Assembly: GCF_030252345.1 (NCBI RefSeq)
Contig: NZ_CP126980.1
Coordinates: 2,123,501-2,187,500 of the forward strand
Direction of reading: 5' to 3'
Length of the DNA: 64,000 bases
From: Actinoplanes oblitus
GTDB lineage: Bacteria > Actinomycetota > Actinomycetes > Mycobacteriales > Micromonosporaceae
Under the pieces are notes generated by a model, which saw only the letters and a program-made list of their open reading frames with translations, did not search any database and was not told where the DNA came from. The translations under genes and the position numbers were made by a program. How positions within the stretch are numbered: the stretch's first letter is position 1; each line of letters opens with the position of its first letter. Shown in pieces: positions 1 through 7,945 of the stretch.

Positions 1-616
1 ACGCGCCGCTGATGATGGTCCGCTGTTGCGGGGTGAACTCCTGCTGCTGGGCGACCATGTCGCGGATCTCCTCGGCGGAGACCTCCTCCCGGCCGGCGTC
101 CGGGTCGCCCCCGGCCATCCGCACCACCAGGTCGGTGGCCTTGCCGAGGAACCAGACCACCGGCCGGGACAGCGTCGCCAGCACGTCCAGCGGACGGGCC
201 ACCACCAGCGCCCAGCCCTCGGCCCGCTGCATCGCTATCCGTTTCGGCGCGAGCTCCCCGAGGACCAGGGTGAAGAAGGTCAGCAGGATGGTGACGAGCA
301 CGATCGCGACGGGTTCCGCGGCGGTGCCGAGGAAGCCGAGCGGCCCGATCAGCGGCTGGGCCAGCGAGACGGCGGCCGCCGCCGACGCCAGGAAGCCGGC
401 CAGCGTGATGCCGATCTGGATGGTGGCGAGGAACCGGTTCGGATCCCTGGCCAGCCGGGCGAGGGTGCGCCCGGCGCGGGACTGCCGCTCCAGACGCTGC
501 AGCTGGCTCTCCCGCAGCGAGATCAGCGCCATCTCACTGCCGGAGAAGGCCGCGTTGAGCAGCACCAGCACCCCGACGAGGACAACTTGCCACCCATATC
601 CGCCCACGGCGGACAT
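1..616 (-). CDS. CNNM/HlyC-CorC-type membrane protein (N-terminal part)
   Basis: The frame read leftward from 616 stays open to the window edge, so only about 205 N-terminal residues are present. The product begins with a hydrophobic helix followed by SGSEMALISL, a hallmark of the DUF21/CNNM membrane domain. Further helices and the VLGELAPKRIAMQRAEGW segment follow, and then the linker EEIRDMVAQQQEFTP that leads to the CBS pair in this family. CNNM/CorC proteins are linked to Mg2+/Co2+ handling. The CBS and CorC_HlyC domains would lie outside the window. ATG 616 has GAGGGAG just upstream, but the spacing is short, so the in-frame GTG at 628 is an alternative start. Confidence 0.88.
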   Translation of the reverse strand, partial: MSAVGGYGWQVVLVGVLVLLNAAFSGSEMALISLRESQLQRLERQSRAGRTLARLARDPNRFLATIQIGITLAGFLASAAAAVSLAQPLIGPLGFLGTAAEPVAIVLVTILLTFFTLVLGELAPKRIAMQRAEGWALVVARPLDVLATLSRPVVWFLGKATDLVVRMAGGDPDAGREEVSAEEIRDMVAQQQEFTPQQRTIISGA

Positions 617-635
617 CAACTCCCTCACAGTGTGC

Positions 636-666
636 GACTCGGGTGCCGGATCCTGGCACCCGAGTC
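636..666. promoter_or_regulatory. Perfect 12-bp inverted repeat in divergent intergenic region
   Basis: GACTCGGGTGCC at 636-647 is exactly complementary to 655-666 around a 7-base centre. It lies just upstream of the leftward CNNM gene and before the rightward gene starting at 796. It could be an operator or a 5'-UTR hairpin; nothing in the sequence decides between them. Confidence 0.5.
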
Positions 667-795
667 AGTCAAGGTACCCAGCGAACCTGAATGACACTCC
701 CCGAAAACACCGATCCGTCCGACGCTCACGGCCCGCTGTCGCCCGGCCCCGTTTCCGGTACGCCGTCCAGCGCGCCACTGATCTATGCTCCGCGC

Positions 796-1755
796 GTGCC
801 TGAAGATCAACTTGTCACCGACGGGGCGGCGATCTATCCCGAGGTGGCGGCGCTTCGCGCGGGACTGGCCGCCCGGGACTGGGCGGCCTGCCGGGCGGTG
901 CTCGACCACGTGGCGCCGGGTGTCCGGTCGGATCTGCTGGCCGGTGGGTCCGGCGTGGATCCGGAGTTCCTCACCGCCGTGCTGCGGTACGCCCCGGACG
1001 ACGCGGACGCGGCGGTGCTGCTCGCCTGGCACCACATCACCGAGGGCTGGCGGGTCCGGGGCGAATCGTTCGCCGCGTATGTCGACCCGGCCGCCTGGCC
1101 GGTGTTCCACGACCGGCTCCGCCGCGCCGAGCTGGTGCTGATGGAGGCGGCGGCCCGGCATCCGGGTGATCCGGCGGTGTGGCGGTCCCGGCTGACCACC
1201 GGTCGCGGCCTGGGCGTCGGGCCGGGCGAGATCCGGCGACGGTACGCACGACTGAGCGCCATCGATCCGCATCACCTGGGCGGGCAGCGGGACCTGCTGC
1301 AGTCGCTCTGCCCCAAGTGGGGCGGCTCGTGGGACGAGGCCAGCCGGTTCGCGCTCGACGCGATGCGCGCCGCGCCCGCCGGCGGGCAGCACGGGACGCT
1401 GGTGGCAGAGCTGCACCTGGAGCGCTGGCTGGACCTGATCGCGGACGGTGCCGGACCGGAGTCGGACCGGGCGATCGGTTACCTGATCAGCGGGCCGGTG
1501 CTGGGTGACCTGAAGGAGGCCGCCCAGCGGTCCGTCCTGCACCCGGACTACCGGCGTGACTTCGGGTGGGTGCACGCGATGTCGCTCTTCGCGATGTTGT
1601 TCAGCCTGACCGGGAACGCGCCGGCGGCGGCCCGGCTCTTCACCGAGCTGGGGCCGTACGCGAGCCGATCACCGTGGGACAGGTTGGGGCCGGTGGTGGA
1701 GACCACCGTGCGGGAGCGGCGGGCCCGGGCGTTCGCGGAGGCGGGGATCGCGTGA
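796..1755 (+). CDS. Conserved-type helical protein of unknown function
   Basis: A 319-residue soluble protein with no signal peptide or membrane segment. It is rich in Ala, Leu and Arg and appears all-helical, with TPR-like pairs of helices (for example AALRAGLAARDWAACRAVLD near the start). I do not recognise a named family. GTG 796 was chosen because TATGCT at 784-789 lies six bases upstream, a leaderless arrangement repeated elsewhere in the window. An in-frame ATG at 691 would add a Pro/Ser-rich low-complexity stretch that looks untranslated. The stop touches the start of the next gene, which suggests translational coupling. Confidence 0.7.
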   Translation: MPEDQLVTDGAAIYPEVAALRAGLAARDWAACRAVLDHVAPGVRSDLLAGGSGVDPEFLTAVLRYAPDDADAAVLLAWHHITEGWRVRGESFAAYVDPAAWPVFHDRLRRAELVLMEAAARHPGDPAVWRSRLTTGRGLGVGPGEIRRRYARLSAIDPHHLGGQRDLLQSLCPKWGGSWDEASRFALDAMRAAPAGGQHGTLVAELHLERWLDLIADGAGPESDRAIGYLISGPVLGDLKEAAQRSVLHPDYRRDFGWVHAMSLFAMLFSLTGNAPAAARLFTELGPYASRSPWDRLGPVVETTVRERRARAFAEAGIA

Positions 1756-3368
1756 TGATCGAACAGCTGACGGTGGACCGGGTGCCGGTCCTCTTCACGA
1801 GGACGGCCGGGCCGATACGGGCCGGGCTGGTCTTCCGGGTCGGCGTGGCCGACGAGACGGCGGCGCAGCGCGGCGTCACTCGGCTGGTCGAGCGGCTGGT
1901 CCGGCAGCGGGCGCGATGTGACGCGGAGACCGGGACCGAGTACGTCAGCTTCCACGCGTCCGGCTCCACCGACTTCCTGGCCGAGGTGTGCGCCGCGCTG
2001 CGCGACCTGCCGGTCGCCGGGCTCGCCGCCGAGACGGCCGCCATGCGGAGCGAGGCCGCCGGGCAACCCGCACCGCTCACCGGCGCGATGCCGCTGTGGC
2101 GGTACGGCGCCCGTGGTCACGGCCTGCCCGCGCTGCCGGAGTGGGGGCTGGGCACCCTCACCGCCGACCACCTGCGGTCCTGGGCCTCGACGCGGTTCAC
2201 CAGGCAGAACGCGGTGCTCTGGATCGCCGGTGACGAGGTGCCGGCGGGGCTGCGGCTGAACCTGCCCGACGGCGCCCGGTGGCCGGCGCCGGTTCCGTGG
2301 GCGGGACTGCCGGTCACCCCCGCCTGGTTCGCCGGCGGTGCCGACGGCCTGGCCTGGGACACGGTGGTGCCGGACGACGCGACCGGCCGGATCCTGACCG
2401 AGCTGCTGGAGCGGCGGCTGGAGCGGGACCTGGCGGCCCGCCCGCAAGTCGCCTACCAGGCACGAGCGGACGGCACGGCGCTGCTCACCGTGGCCGCCTC
2501 GACCGGCGGGCCGGGGGACGCGCTGCTCGGCGGGTTCCTGGACGGCCTGGCCGGGCTCCGGTTCGGGCACCTCACGGCCGACGACGTGGCGGCGGCCGCC
2601 ACGGCGTGGAGCGAGCGGGTCCGGGCGGGCGAGGGGGACGGCAGCTGGGTGGCCGGGCAGGCGCGGCGGGTGCTCGCCGGGCTGCCGGTGGTGCAGGCCG
2701 GGGACGCGGTGGCGGCGGGGCAGGCGGTCGGCACCGGTGACGTCGCCGCGGGGTTCGCCCGGGCGCTGGCCGGCGGACTGCTGATGACGCCGGCCGGGAG
2801 CGACGCGGGCTGGGCCTCGTACGCGCTGGCGCCGGCCAGTTCGGCGGTGGTGGTCGACGGTGCCGAGCTGACCATGCCCGGGCGGCCCGGGCACCGGCTC
2901 GTTCTCGGCGAGAGCGGCGTCAGCATGGTCGACCAGGGGACCGTGCTGACTGTCCGCTTCGCGGACTGCGTCGCCCTGCTGAGGTGGCCGGACGGCGGTC
3001 GCCGGGTGGTCGGCGCCGACGGCATCTCGGTGGACGTCGAACCGGCCCTCTACCCGGCGGGCGAGAGTGCCGTCGCCTGGGTGGACTCCCGCGTGCCGGG
3101 CGGAACGCACGTGCCCCTGCCGGCGCGGGACGCCGCGGACATCCCCCGGCCGCCGGCTCGCCCGGCGGCCGCCGAGGTGCTGCGGGCACGCGCCGGACGG
3201 ATCCTGCGGCGGCTGCGGGACCTGCGGAAACCGGCCGTGCTGGCGGGCGTCGGCCTGCTGCTCGGGTCGATCGCGGCGCGCGGCAACGGCGGGCTTCTCT
3301 TCGCCCTGCCGGGTGCCTTCTGCCTGGTCTACGGATATTTGCTGCTACGCCAGGAGCTGCGCAAGTAG
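1755..3368 (+). CDS. Degenerate M16-like (insulinase-fold) protein with C-terminal membrane segments
   Basis: A 537-residue protein. The N-terminus (VLFTRTAGPIRAGLVFRVGVADET) has the strand-turn pattern of pitrilysin-type M16 peptidases. Where the family has its zinc motif HxxEH this protein reads RLVERLV, so the zinc ligands are absent and it is probably not a protease. The middle continues an M16-like alpha/beta pattern with a helper-domain-like second half. The last 50 residues contain two hydrophobic helices and end in RQELRK, suggesting membrane anchoring. ATG 1755 overlaps the previous stop by one base; GTG 1752 is an equally possible start. Confidence 0.6.
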   Translation: MIEQLTVDRVPVLFTRTAGPIRAGLVFRVGVADETAAQRGVTRLVERLVRQRARCDAETGTEYVSFHASGSTDFLAEVCAALRDLPVAGLAAETAAMRSEAAGQPAPLTGAMPLWRYGARGHGLPALPEWGLGTLTADHLRSWASTRFTRQNAVLWIAGDEVPAGLRLNLPDGARWPAPVPWAGLPVTPAWFAGGADGLAWDTVVPDDATGRILTELLERRLERDLAARPQVAYQARADGTALLTVAASTGGPGDALLGGFLDGLAGLRFGHLTADDVAAAATAWSERVRAGEGDGSWVAGQARRVLAGLPVVQAGDAVAAGQAVGTGDVAAGFARALAGGLLMTPAGSDAGWASYALAPASSAVVVDGAELTMPGRPGHRLVLGESGVSMVDQGTVLTVRFADCVALLRWPDGGRRVVGADGISVDVEPALYPAGESAVAWVDSRVPGGTHVPLPARDAADIPRPPARPAAAEVLRARAGRILRRLRDLRKPAVLAGVGLLLGSIAARGNGGLLFALPGAFCLVYGYLLLRQELRK

Positions 3369-3413
3369 GCGCACCGGTGGCGGACGGCAGCGGCGGCTGA
3401 CAGCCTTCACCCC

Positions 3414-3866
3414 ATGGACGTGCTGGTGTGGGTGCGCGAGGGGGTCTGGCCGGCGGCGGTCGACGCGGCCCGGGAGGTCGCCGGGCCGCCGGACGCGGTG
3501 ACGTTCGTGCACGTGCTGGACCCGGCGATCGCGGCCGGGGCGCACGGGGCGTACGCCGGGCTGCTCGGCCGCGGCGGGTGGCCGCACCGGGGACACCCGG
3601 ATCCGGGCGACGCGGTCGAGGCGGCCGAGGCGGCGGCGGAGGCCGAGCTGATGGCGGCGGCCGTGCGGCGGTTCGGACGGGATGCGCGGACCGTGTTCCG
3701 GCGCGGGCGGGTGGAGCACGAGGTGGTCGCCGCCTGCGCCGGGATGGACCTGCTGGTGCTGGCCCGCGACGGCGAGACCGGCCGGGCCGGTCCGAGGAGT
3801 CTGGGGCCGGCCGCCCGTTTCGTGGTCGACCACGCCCCGTGCCGGGTGCTGCTCGTCTGGCCGTGA
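3414..3866 (+). CDS. Universal stress protein-like protein
   Basis: A 150-residue protein with the alternating strand-helix pattern of the USP fold: an opening MDVLVWVREG strand, a central VTFVHVLDP strand and the closing RFVVDHAPCRVLLVWP. The last segment matches the family's typical C-terminus. The ATP-binding glycine pattern (Gly-2X-Gly-9X-Gly-Ser/Thr) is not clear, so nucleotide binding is uncertain. There is no obvious Shine-Dalgarno sequence before ATG 3414. It follows the M16-like gene by 45 bases and may be co-transcribed with it. Confidence 0.72.
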   Translation: MDVLVWVREGVWPAAVDAAREVAGPPDAVTFVHVLDPAIAAGAHGAYAGLLGRGGWPHRGHPDPGDAVEAAEAAAEAELMAAAVRRFGRDARTVFRRGRVEHEVVAACAGMDLLVLARDGETGRAGPRSLGPAARFVVDHAPCRVLLVWP

Positions 3867-3940
3867 TCTTTTGCTACATCTCCGCGGGAACAGGCCGATT
3901 CATCGGATGACGGCCGGTTCTTTCGGTGAGGAGAAGCAGC

Positions 3941-5473
3941 GTGCGGTTGTTCGGTTCCCGGCAGGCGAGCCCGGAGGTCACGCGTCCGATCCCGCGCGAC
4001 GTCGAAGCCCTGGAAGAGCTGGTGCTGGCCCTCGAGTCGGCGATCGACGAGACCACCGCCTGGCGGATCACGGTGGCCAGCACCGTCGAGTCCTACGACT
4101 TCGGGTACGGCGCCGTCTGGCTCCCGGAGGGCGGCCAGCTGCGGCTGCTGCACGAGGTCGGCCGGATCACCTCGCAGGTCCAGGCGGCCGGCGCCGGCAC
4201 CACGGTACGGCCGGACACCGGGCTGATCGGCCGCGCCTACCGGACCCGGCAGCCCGCCGTCGCCGAGTCGCCCGCCGAGTGCGCGGGCTGCCGGCGCTGC
4301 GAGGCGGCGATGCGCGCCGGGATGGCCACCGGTGTGGCGCTGCCGGTCACCCGCGGCAACGAGGTGCTCGCCGTGCTGGAGTACTACGCGGCCACCCCGC
4401 TCTATCTCGACGCCGCCCGGCGGGAGAAGTTCGCCGCGATCGCCCGGATCGCCGAACGGGCCCGCAGCAGCGCGGTGGTCGCCGCCGAACTGCGCGAGGC
4501 GGCTGACGACCGGGTAGCGGTCACCACGGTGGTCAACCGGCTGGGCGCCGCGCCGGACAGCCAGAGCGCGCTGCGGGCGGCGCTGGACGCGGTGCGCTCG
4601 GCGTTCGGCTGGGTGTACGGGTCGTACTGGGAGGTCGACCCGGACGAGAACGTGCTCAAGTTCCAGGTCGAGTCCGGCTCGGCCGGCGACGAGTTCCGCC
4701 GGGTCACGCTCGCCGCCACGGTCGCCGAGGGGGCCGGGCTCGCCGGGCGCGCCTGGCGCACCCGCGACCTGGTCTTCGTGAAGGACCTGGCCGAGCTGAC
4801 CGACTGCGTGCGGGCCTCCGCGGCCGGCCGCGCCGGATTCCGTTCCGGGGTCTGCTTCCCGGTCATGAGCGGGGACCGGGTGGTCGGCACCATGGATTTC
4901 TTCACCACCGAGTACATCGACCTGTCCGAGTCCCGGGCGGCCGCCCTGCGCAACGTGCAGCAGCTGGTCAACCAGCGGCTCGACGTGCTGCGGGCCGGGG
5001 AGCGGGCGGCCGTCAACGCGCGGGCCCTGCTGGACACCGTCGAACGGCTGCGCAGCGCCAGCGGTGACGCCACCGAGGTCGCCGAACAGGCGGTCTCCCG
5101 GGCCTCGGCGATGACCGCCGAGGTCGCCGCGCTGGGCCAGGCGTCCACCGCGATCGGCGACGTCATCAAGATCATTGAGTCGATCGCCGAGCAGACCAAC
5201 CTGCTCGCCCTGAACGCCACCATCGAGGCGGCCCGCGCCGGGGAGGCCGGCAAGGGCTTCGCGGTGGTCGCCGGCGAGGTCAAGGACCTGGCCCGGGAGA
5301 CCGCCGAGGCGACCCAGAAGGTGGCCGAGCAGATCGCCGGGATCCAGGCCAGCGCCGAGACCGTGGCGGCCGGCATCCACACCACCAGCGAGACCATCGG
5401 CAAGATGGACGCGGTCCAGGTGCGGATGAACGAGGTGCTGGCCGAACAGGCCGAGATGGCTCGGGCGCTGTGA
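3941..5473 (+). CDS. Soluble GAF-GAF methyl-accepting chemotaxis-type receptor
   Basis: A 510-residue cytoplasmic protein. Two GAF sensor domains occupy about residues 20-185 and 195-345. A coiled-coil signalling domain follows, with the conserved MCP tip [20 protein letters not shown]. There are no transmembrane helices and no HAMP domain. The first GAF has a Cys cluster ([11 protein letters not shown]) that could bind metal or sense redox; this is an inference. GTG 3941 was chosen over the in-frame GTG 3926 because GAGGAG lies 7-8 bases upstream. No cheA, cheW or cheY gene is nearby. Confidence 0.85.
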   Translation: MRLFGSRQASPEVTRPIPRDVEALEELVLALESAIDETTAWRITVASTVESYDFGYGAVWLPEGGQLRLLHEVGRITSQVQAAGAGTTVRPDTGLIGRAYRTRQPAVAESPAECAGCRRCEAAMRAGMATGVALPVTRGNEVLAVLEYYAATPLYLDAARREKFAAIARIAERARSSAVVAAELREAADDRVAVTTVVNRLGAAPDSQSALRAALDAVRSAFGWVYGSYWEVDPDENVLKFQVESGSAGDEFRRVTLAATVAEGAGLAGRAWRTRDLVFVKDLAELTDCVRASAAGRAGFRSGVCFPVMSGDRVVGTMDFFTTEYIDLSESRAAALRNVQQLVNQRLDVLRAGERAAVNARALLDTVERLRSASGDATEVAEQAVSRASAMTAEVAALGQASTAIGDVIKIIESIAEQTNLLALNATIEAARAGEAGKGFAVVAGEVKDLARETAEATQKVAEQIAGIQASAETVAAGIHTTSETIGKMDAVQVRMNEVLAEQAEMARAL

Positions 5474-5496
5474 CATGGCCTCGCTTCGCTCGGCGG

Positions 5497-5592
5497 GCAT
5501 TTCGCCCCTTTGAGTCGTTGACGAGAGCACCGGAAAACAACTGCGCTTCGATGGTTGTTTTCCGGCGCTCTCGTCAACGACGGGCGAAATGC
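5497..5592. repeat. Long near-perfect palindrome (terminator or mobile small repeat)
   Basis: A 27-base arm at 5515-5541 pairs with 5554-5580 with one mismatch, around a 12-base loop. Outer arms at 5497-5507 and 5582-5592 (GCATTTCGCCC / GGGCGAAATGC) pair as well, giving a 96-base hairpin. It lies between two rightward genes and contains A/T-rich runs unlike its surroundings. It could act as a terminator for the chemoreceptor gene, but it is longer than terminators usually are and resembles a REP- or MITE-like element. Confidence 0.75.
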
Positions 5593-5673
5593 GTGTCGGG
5601 GCACCGTTAGACCATCCGGGTCTTCTTCGTTTCGGGGCGGACGCTTGCCGTGCTGATTTGGCAAGGTGAGGGC

Positions 5674-6789
5674 ATGACTGGCGTTCGGCTATTGGTAGGC
5701 ACGCGCAAAGGTGCGTTCGTCCTGACCTCGGACGGTACGCGCAAGGACTGGCAGATCGACGGACCGCACTTCGCGGGCTGGGAGATCTACCACCTCAACG
5801 GGTCGCCGGTTGATCCGGACCGGATCTGGGCCTCCCAGACCTCCGGCTGGTTCGGCCAGGTCATGCAACGGTCCGACGACGGCGGGAAGAACTGGCAGGC
5901 GGTCGGCAACGACTTCGCCTACGCCCCACCGGTCGGCGACCACCTCTGGTACGACGGCACGCCCCGCCCCTGGGAGTTCAAGCGCATCTGGCACCTGGAG
6001 CCGTCCCGTACCGACCCGGACACCGTCTGGGCCGGCGCCGAGGACGCCGCGCTCTACAAGTCCACCGACGGCGGGCAGAAGTGGGAGGAGCTGACCGCGC
6101 TCCGCCAGCACCGCACCGGCCCGCAGTGGCAGCCCGGGGCCGGCGGCATGTGCCTGCACACCATCGTGCTGCACCCCACCGACCCGGACCGGATGTACAT
6201 CGCGATCTCGGCGGCCGGCGCGTTCCGGACCGACGACGGCGGTGCCACCTGGCAGCCGATCAACGCCGGGCTCCGCTCCCAGGGCATCCCGGACGAGGAC
6301 GCCGAGGTGGGGCACTGCGTGCACCGGCTGGCCATGCACCCGTCCCGGCCGGACACGCTCTTCATGCAGAAACACTGGGACGTGATGCGCACCGACGACG
6401 CCGGCGGCCGGTGGCGCGAGATCAGCGGCGACCTGCCCACCGACTTCGGCTTCCCGATCGCGGTGCACGCGCACGAGCCGGAGACCGTCTACGTCGTCCC
6501 GATCACCAGCGACTCGCTGCACTACGTGATGGACGGCAAGCTGCGCGTCTACCGCAGCCGTACCGGCGGTGCGGAGTGGGAGCCGCTGAGCGCGGGACTG
6601 CCCCAGTCGCACTGCTACGTGAACGTGCTCCGCGACGCGATGGCGGTGGACACCCTCGACGAGTGCGGTGTCTACTTCGGCACCAGCGGCGGCCAGGTCT
6701 ACGCGTCCGCCGACAGCGGCGACACCTGGACCGCTATCGTCCGCGACCTGCCCCCGGTCCTCTCGGTGGAAGCCCAGGTCCTGCCGTGA
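5674..6789 (+). CDS. BNR/WD40-like beta-propeller protein (sialidase-like repeats)
   Basis: A 371-residue protein with repeated Asp-box (S/T-x-D-x-G-x-x-W) motifs: [48 protein letters not shown] and [11 protein letters not shown]. These define a beta-propeller. Such proteins are often named exo-alpha-sialidase, but no complete sialidase arginine triad is evident, so an enzymatic role is unproven. There is no signal peptide, so it is probably cytoplasmic. The start ATG 5674 has AAGGTGAGG just upstream. The last codons overlap the MoaD-like gene by four bases (GTGA), implying coupled expression. Confidence 0.82.
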   Translation: MTGVRLLVGTRKGAFVLTSDGTRKDWQIDGPHFAGWEIYHLNGSPVDPDRIWASQTSGWFGQVMQRSDDGGKNWQAVGNDFAYAPPVGDHLWYDGTPRPWEFKRIWHLEPSRTDPDTVWAGAEDAALYKSTDGGQKWEELTALRQHRTGPQWQPGAGGMCLHTIVLHPTDPDRMYIAISAAGAFRTDDGGATWQPINAGLRSQGIPDEDAEVGHCVHRLAMHPSRPDTLFMQKHWDVMRTDDAGGRWREISGDLPTDFGFPIAVHAHEPETVYVVPITSDSLHYVMDGKLRVYRSRTGGAEWEPLSAGLPQSHCYVNVLRDAMAVDTLDECGVYFGTSGGQVYASADSGDTWTAIVRDLPPVLSVEAQVLP

Positions 6790-7082
6790 TCCGGGTGATC
6801 CTGCCGGTCCACCTGCGTACCCTGGCCCACAGCGGCAAGGAGGTCCGGGTCGAGGTGCCGGCACCGGTCACTCAGCGCGGCGTGCTCGACGCGGTGGAGC
6901 GCGAGTTCCCGATGCTGGTCGGCACGATCCGGGACCGGGAGACCGGGCGGCGGCGACCGCTGGTCCGCTTCTTCGCCTGCGAGGAGGACCTGTCCAACGA
7001 GTCGCCGGACACCCCGCTGCCGGATCGGGTGGTGCGCGGGGAGGAGCCGTTCATGGTGGTCGGCGCGATGGCCGGAGGATGA
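6786..7082 (+). CDS. MoaD/ThiS-like ubiquitin-fold sulfur carrier
   Basis: A 98-residue protein with the beta-grasp pattern of MoaD/ThiS: an opening [12 protein letters not shown] strand, [21 protein letters not shown] as the strand-helix unit, and a Gly-Gly C-terminus (AMAGG). The terminal di-glycine is what an E1-like enzyme adenylates and thiolates in this family. GTG 6786 overlaps the BNR gene's stop. No E1-like or molybdopterin-synthesis gene is adjacent, so its acceptor is unknown. Confidence 0.75.
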   Translation: MIRVILPVHLRTLAHSGKEVRVEVPAPVTQRGVLDAVEREFPMLVGTIRDRETGRRRPLVRFFACEEDLSNESPDTPLPDRVVRGEEPFMVVGAMAGG

Positions 7083-7245
7083 TGCCCATTCAAGGTCAAA
7101 TGCTTGCTGACTCGGATCGCGCTGATCACTGATCGTCGCTCCCGCCAGGGACCCTTCCGGGCCGGGCTGGCCGCTGCGCGTCCAGAACGCCCGGCCCTCC
7201 AGGGCGACGCCCGCGGGTGGTCACGACGAGCCAACCGCCGAAGTC

Positions 7246-7270
7246 CCGGCCGGCGGCAGCCGCCGGCCGG
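7246..7270. terminator. GC-rich hairpin between convergent genes
   Basis: CCGGCCGGCG pairs perfectly with CGCCGGCCGG around a 5-base loop. It lies between the ends of the rightward MoaD-like gene and the leftward repeat-protein gene, so it could terminate both. The rest of 7083-7298 shows no convincing gene. Confidence 0.5.
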
Positions 7271-7298
7271 ACCGTTCCCCCCGGCGGGCCCGGGTCGG

Positions 7299-7847
7299 TC
7301 AGTCGTGGGCGGCTTTCGGAGGCGCGGCCGGTCGGCCCACCGGAATCGTGATCGCGCCGTCCGGGCCGTTGAAGTTCATCACCCGCGGCAGCTCGGCCGC
7401 CGTCGGCAGGTGTCCGCGCAGTCCGCTGAACGGCCACCCCGTGAAGTCCCCGCCGCCGAACGGCCCGCCCGTGAAGTCCGTTCCGCTGAATGGCCAGCCC
7501 GTGAAGTCCGCTCCGGTGAACGGCCCGCCCGTGAAGTCCGCTCCGGTGAACGGCCAGCCCGTGAAGTCCACGCCCGTGCCGGTGCGGACGGTCGTGTGAC
7601 TCGTGGTCCGCGCCCCGTTCCGGCTGTGCCGGACGACCGTCACCGAGTCGTGCTGGTCGGCCCGCCACGACGAACAGTCGTAGTGATCCCAGAGCCCGAA
7701 CCGGGCTCCCACCCGATTGAACGTCTCGCAGCCGGCCTTCACGCCGTCCGGATCCCCCGGCGGCTGTGCCTGGGCCGGCCCGGCCGTCATGGCCAGCGCG
7801 GCGAGCAGTCCGCCGCCGGCCACGGCCAGTCTCATCGTGGTTCGCAT
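7299..7847 (-). CDS. Secreted protein with pentapeptide-like DFTGxPFxGx repeats
   Basis: A 182-residue protein with an Ala-rich signal peptide ending near AGPAQAQ (about residue 28). A short domain follows with the pattern KAGCETFNRVGARFGLWDHYDC. Then about five tandem 10-residue units of the type ADFTGWPFTG run over roughly residues 92-143. The A/D-F-T-G-x phase recalls pentapeptide-repeat beta-solenoids. The RBS GGGAGGGATGAG precedes ATG 7847. The Cys/Trp domain recurs in the next gene upstream on this strand, so the two are related. The function is unknown; an exported surface or matrix protein is an inference. Confidence 0.68.
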   Translation of the reverse strand: MRTTMRLAVAGGGLLAALAMTAGPAQAQPPGDPDGVKAGCETFNRVGARFGLWDHYDCSSWRADQHDSVTVVRHSRNGARTTSHTTVRTGTGVDFTGWPFTGADFTGGPFTGADFTGWPFSGTDFTGGPFGGGDFTGWPFSGLRGHLPTAAELPRVMNFNGPDGAITIPVGRPAAPPKAAHD

Positions 7848-7901
7848 GTCTCATCCCTCCCTCGCTCGTGCGTCATGCCAGATCCCAGCTGAACGCCGCA
7901 G

Positions 7902-7936
7902 GCGGCCGCTTCCGCCGGCTCGGCGGAAGCGGCCGC
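7902..7936 (-). terminator. Perfect 16-bp stem-loop after the secreted repeat-protein gene
   Basis: GCGGCCGCTTCCGCCG is followed by GCT and its exact complement. It sits ten bases beyond the stop of the leftward gene ending at 7946 and before the start of the next leftward gene. There is no U-tract, as is usual for actinobacterial terminators. Confidence 0.65.
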
Positions 7937-7945
7937 TACCGCCGG

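Noticed and set aside
5674..6789. True sialidase
   Set aside because: Asp-boxes are present, but no complete Arg triad, catalytic Tyr/Glu pair or secretion signal can be identified.
7104..7298. Short ORFs on both strands after the MoaD-like gene
   Set aside because: The hairpin at 7246-7270 crosses them, and their composition is random Arg/Pro-rich.
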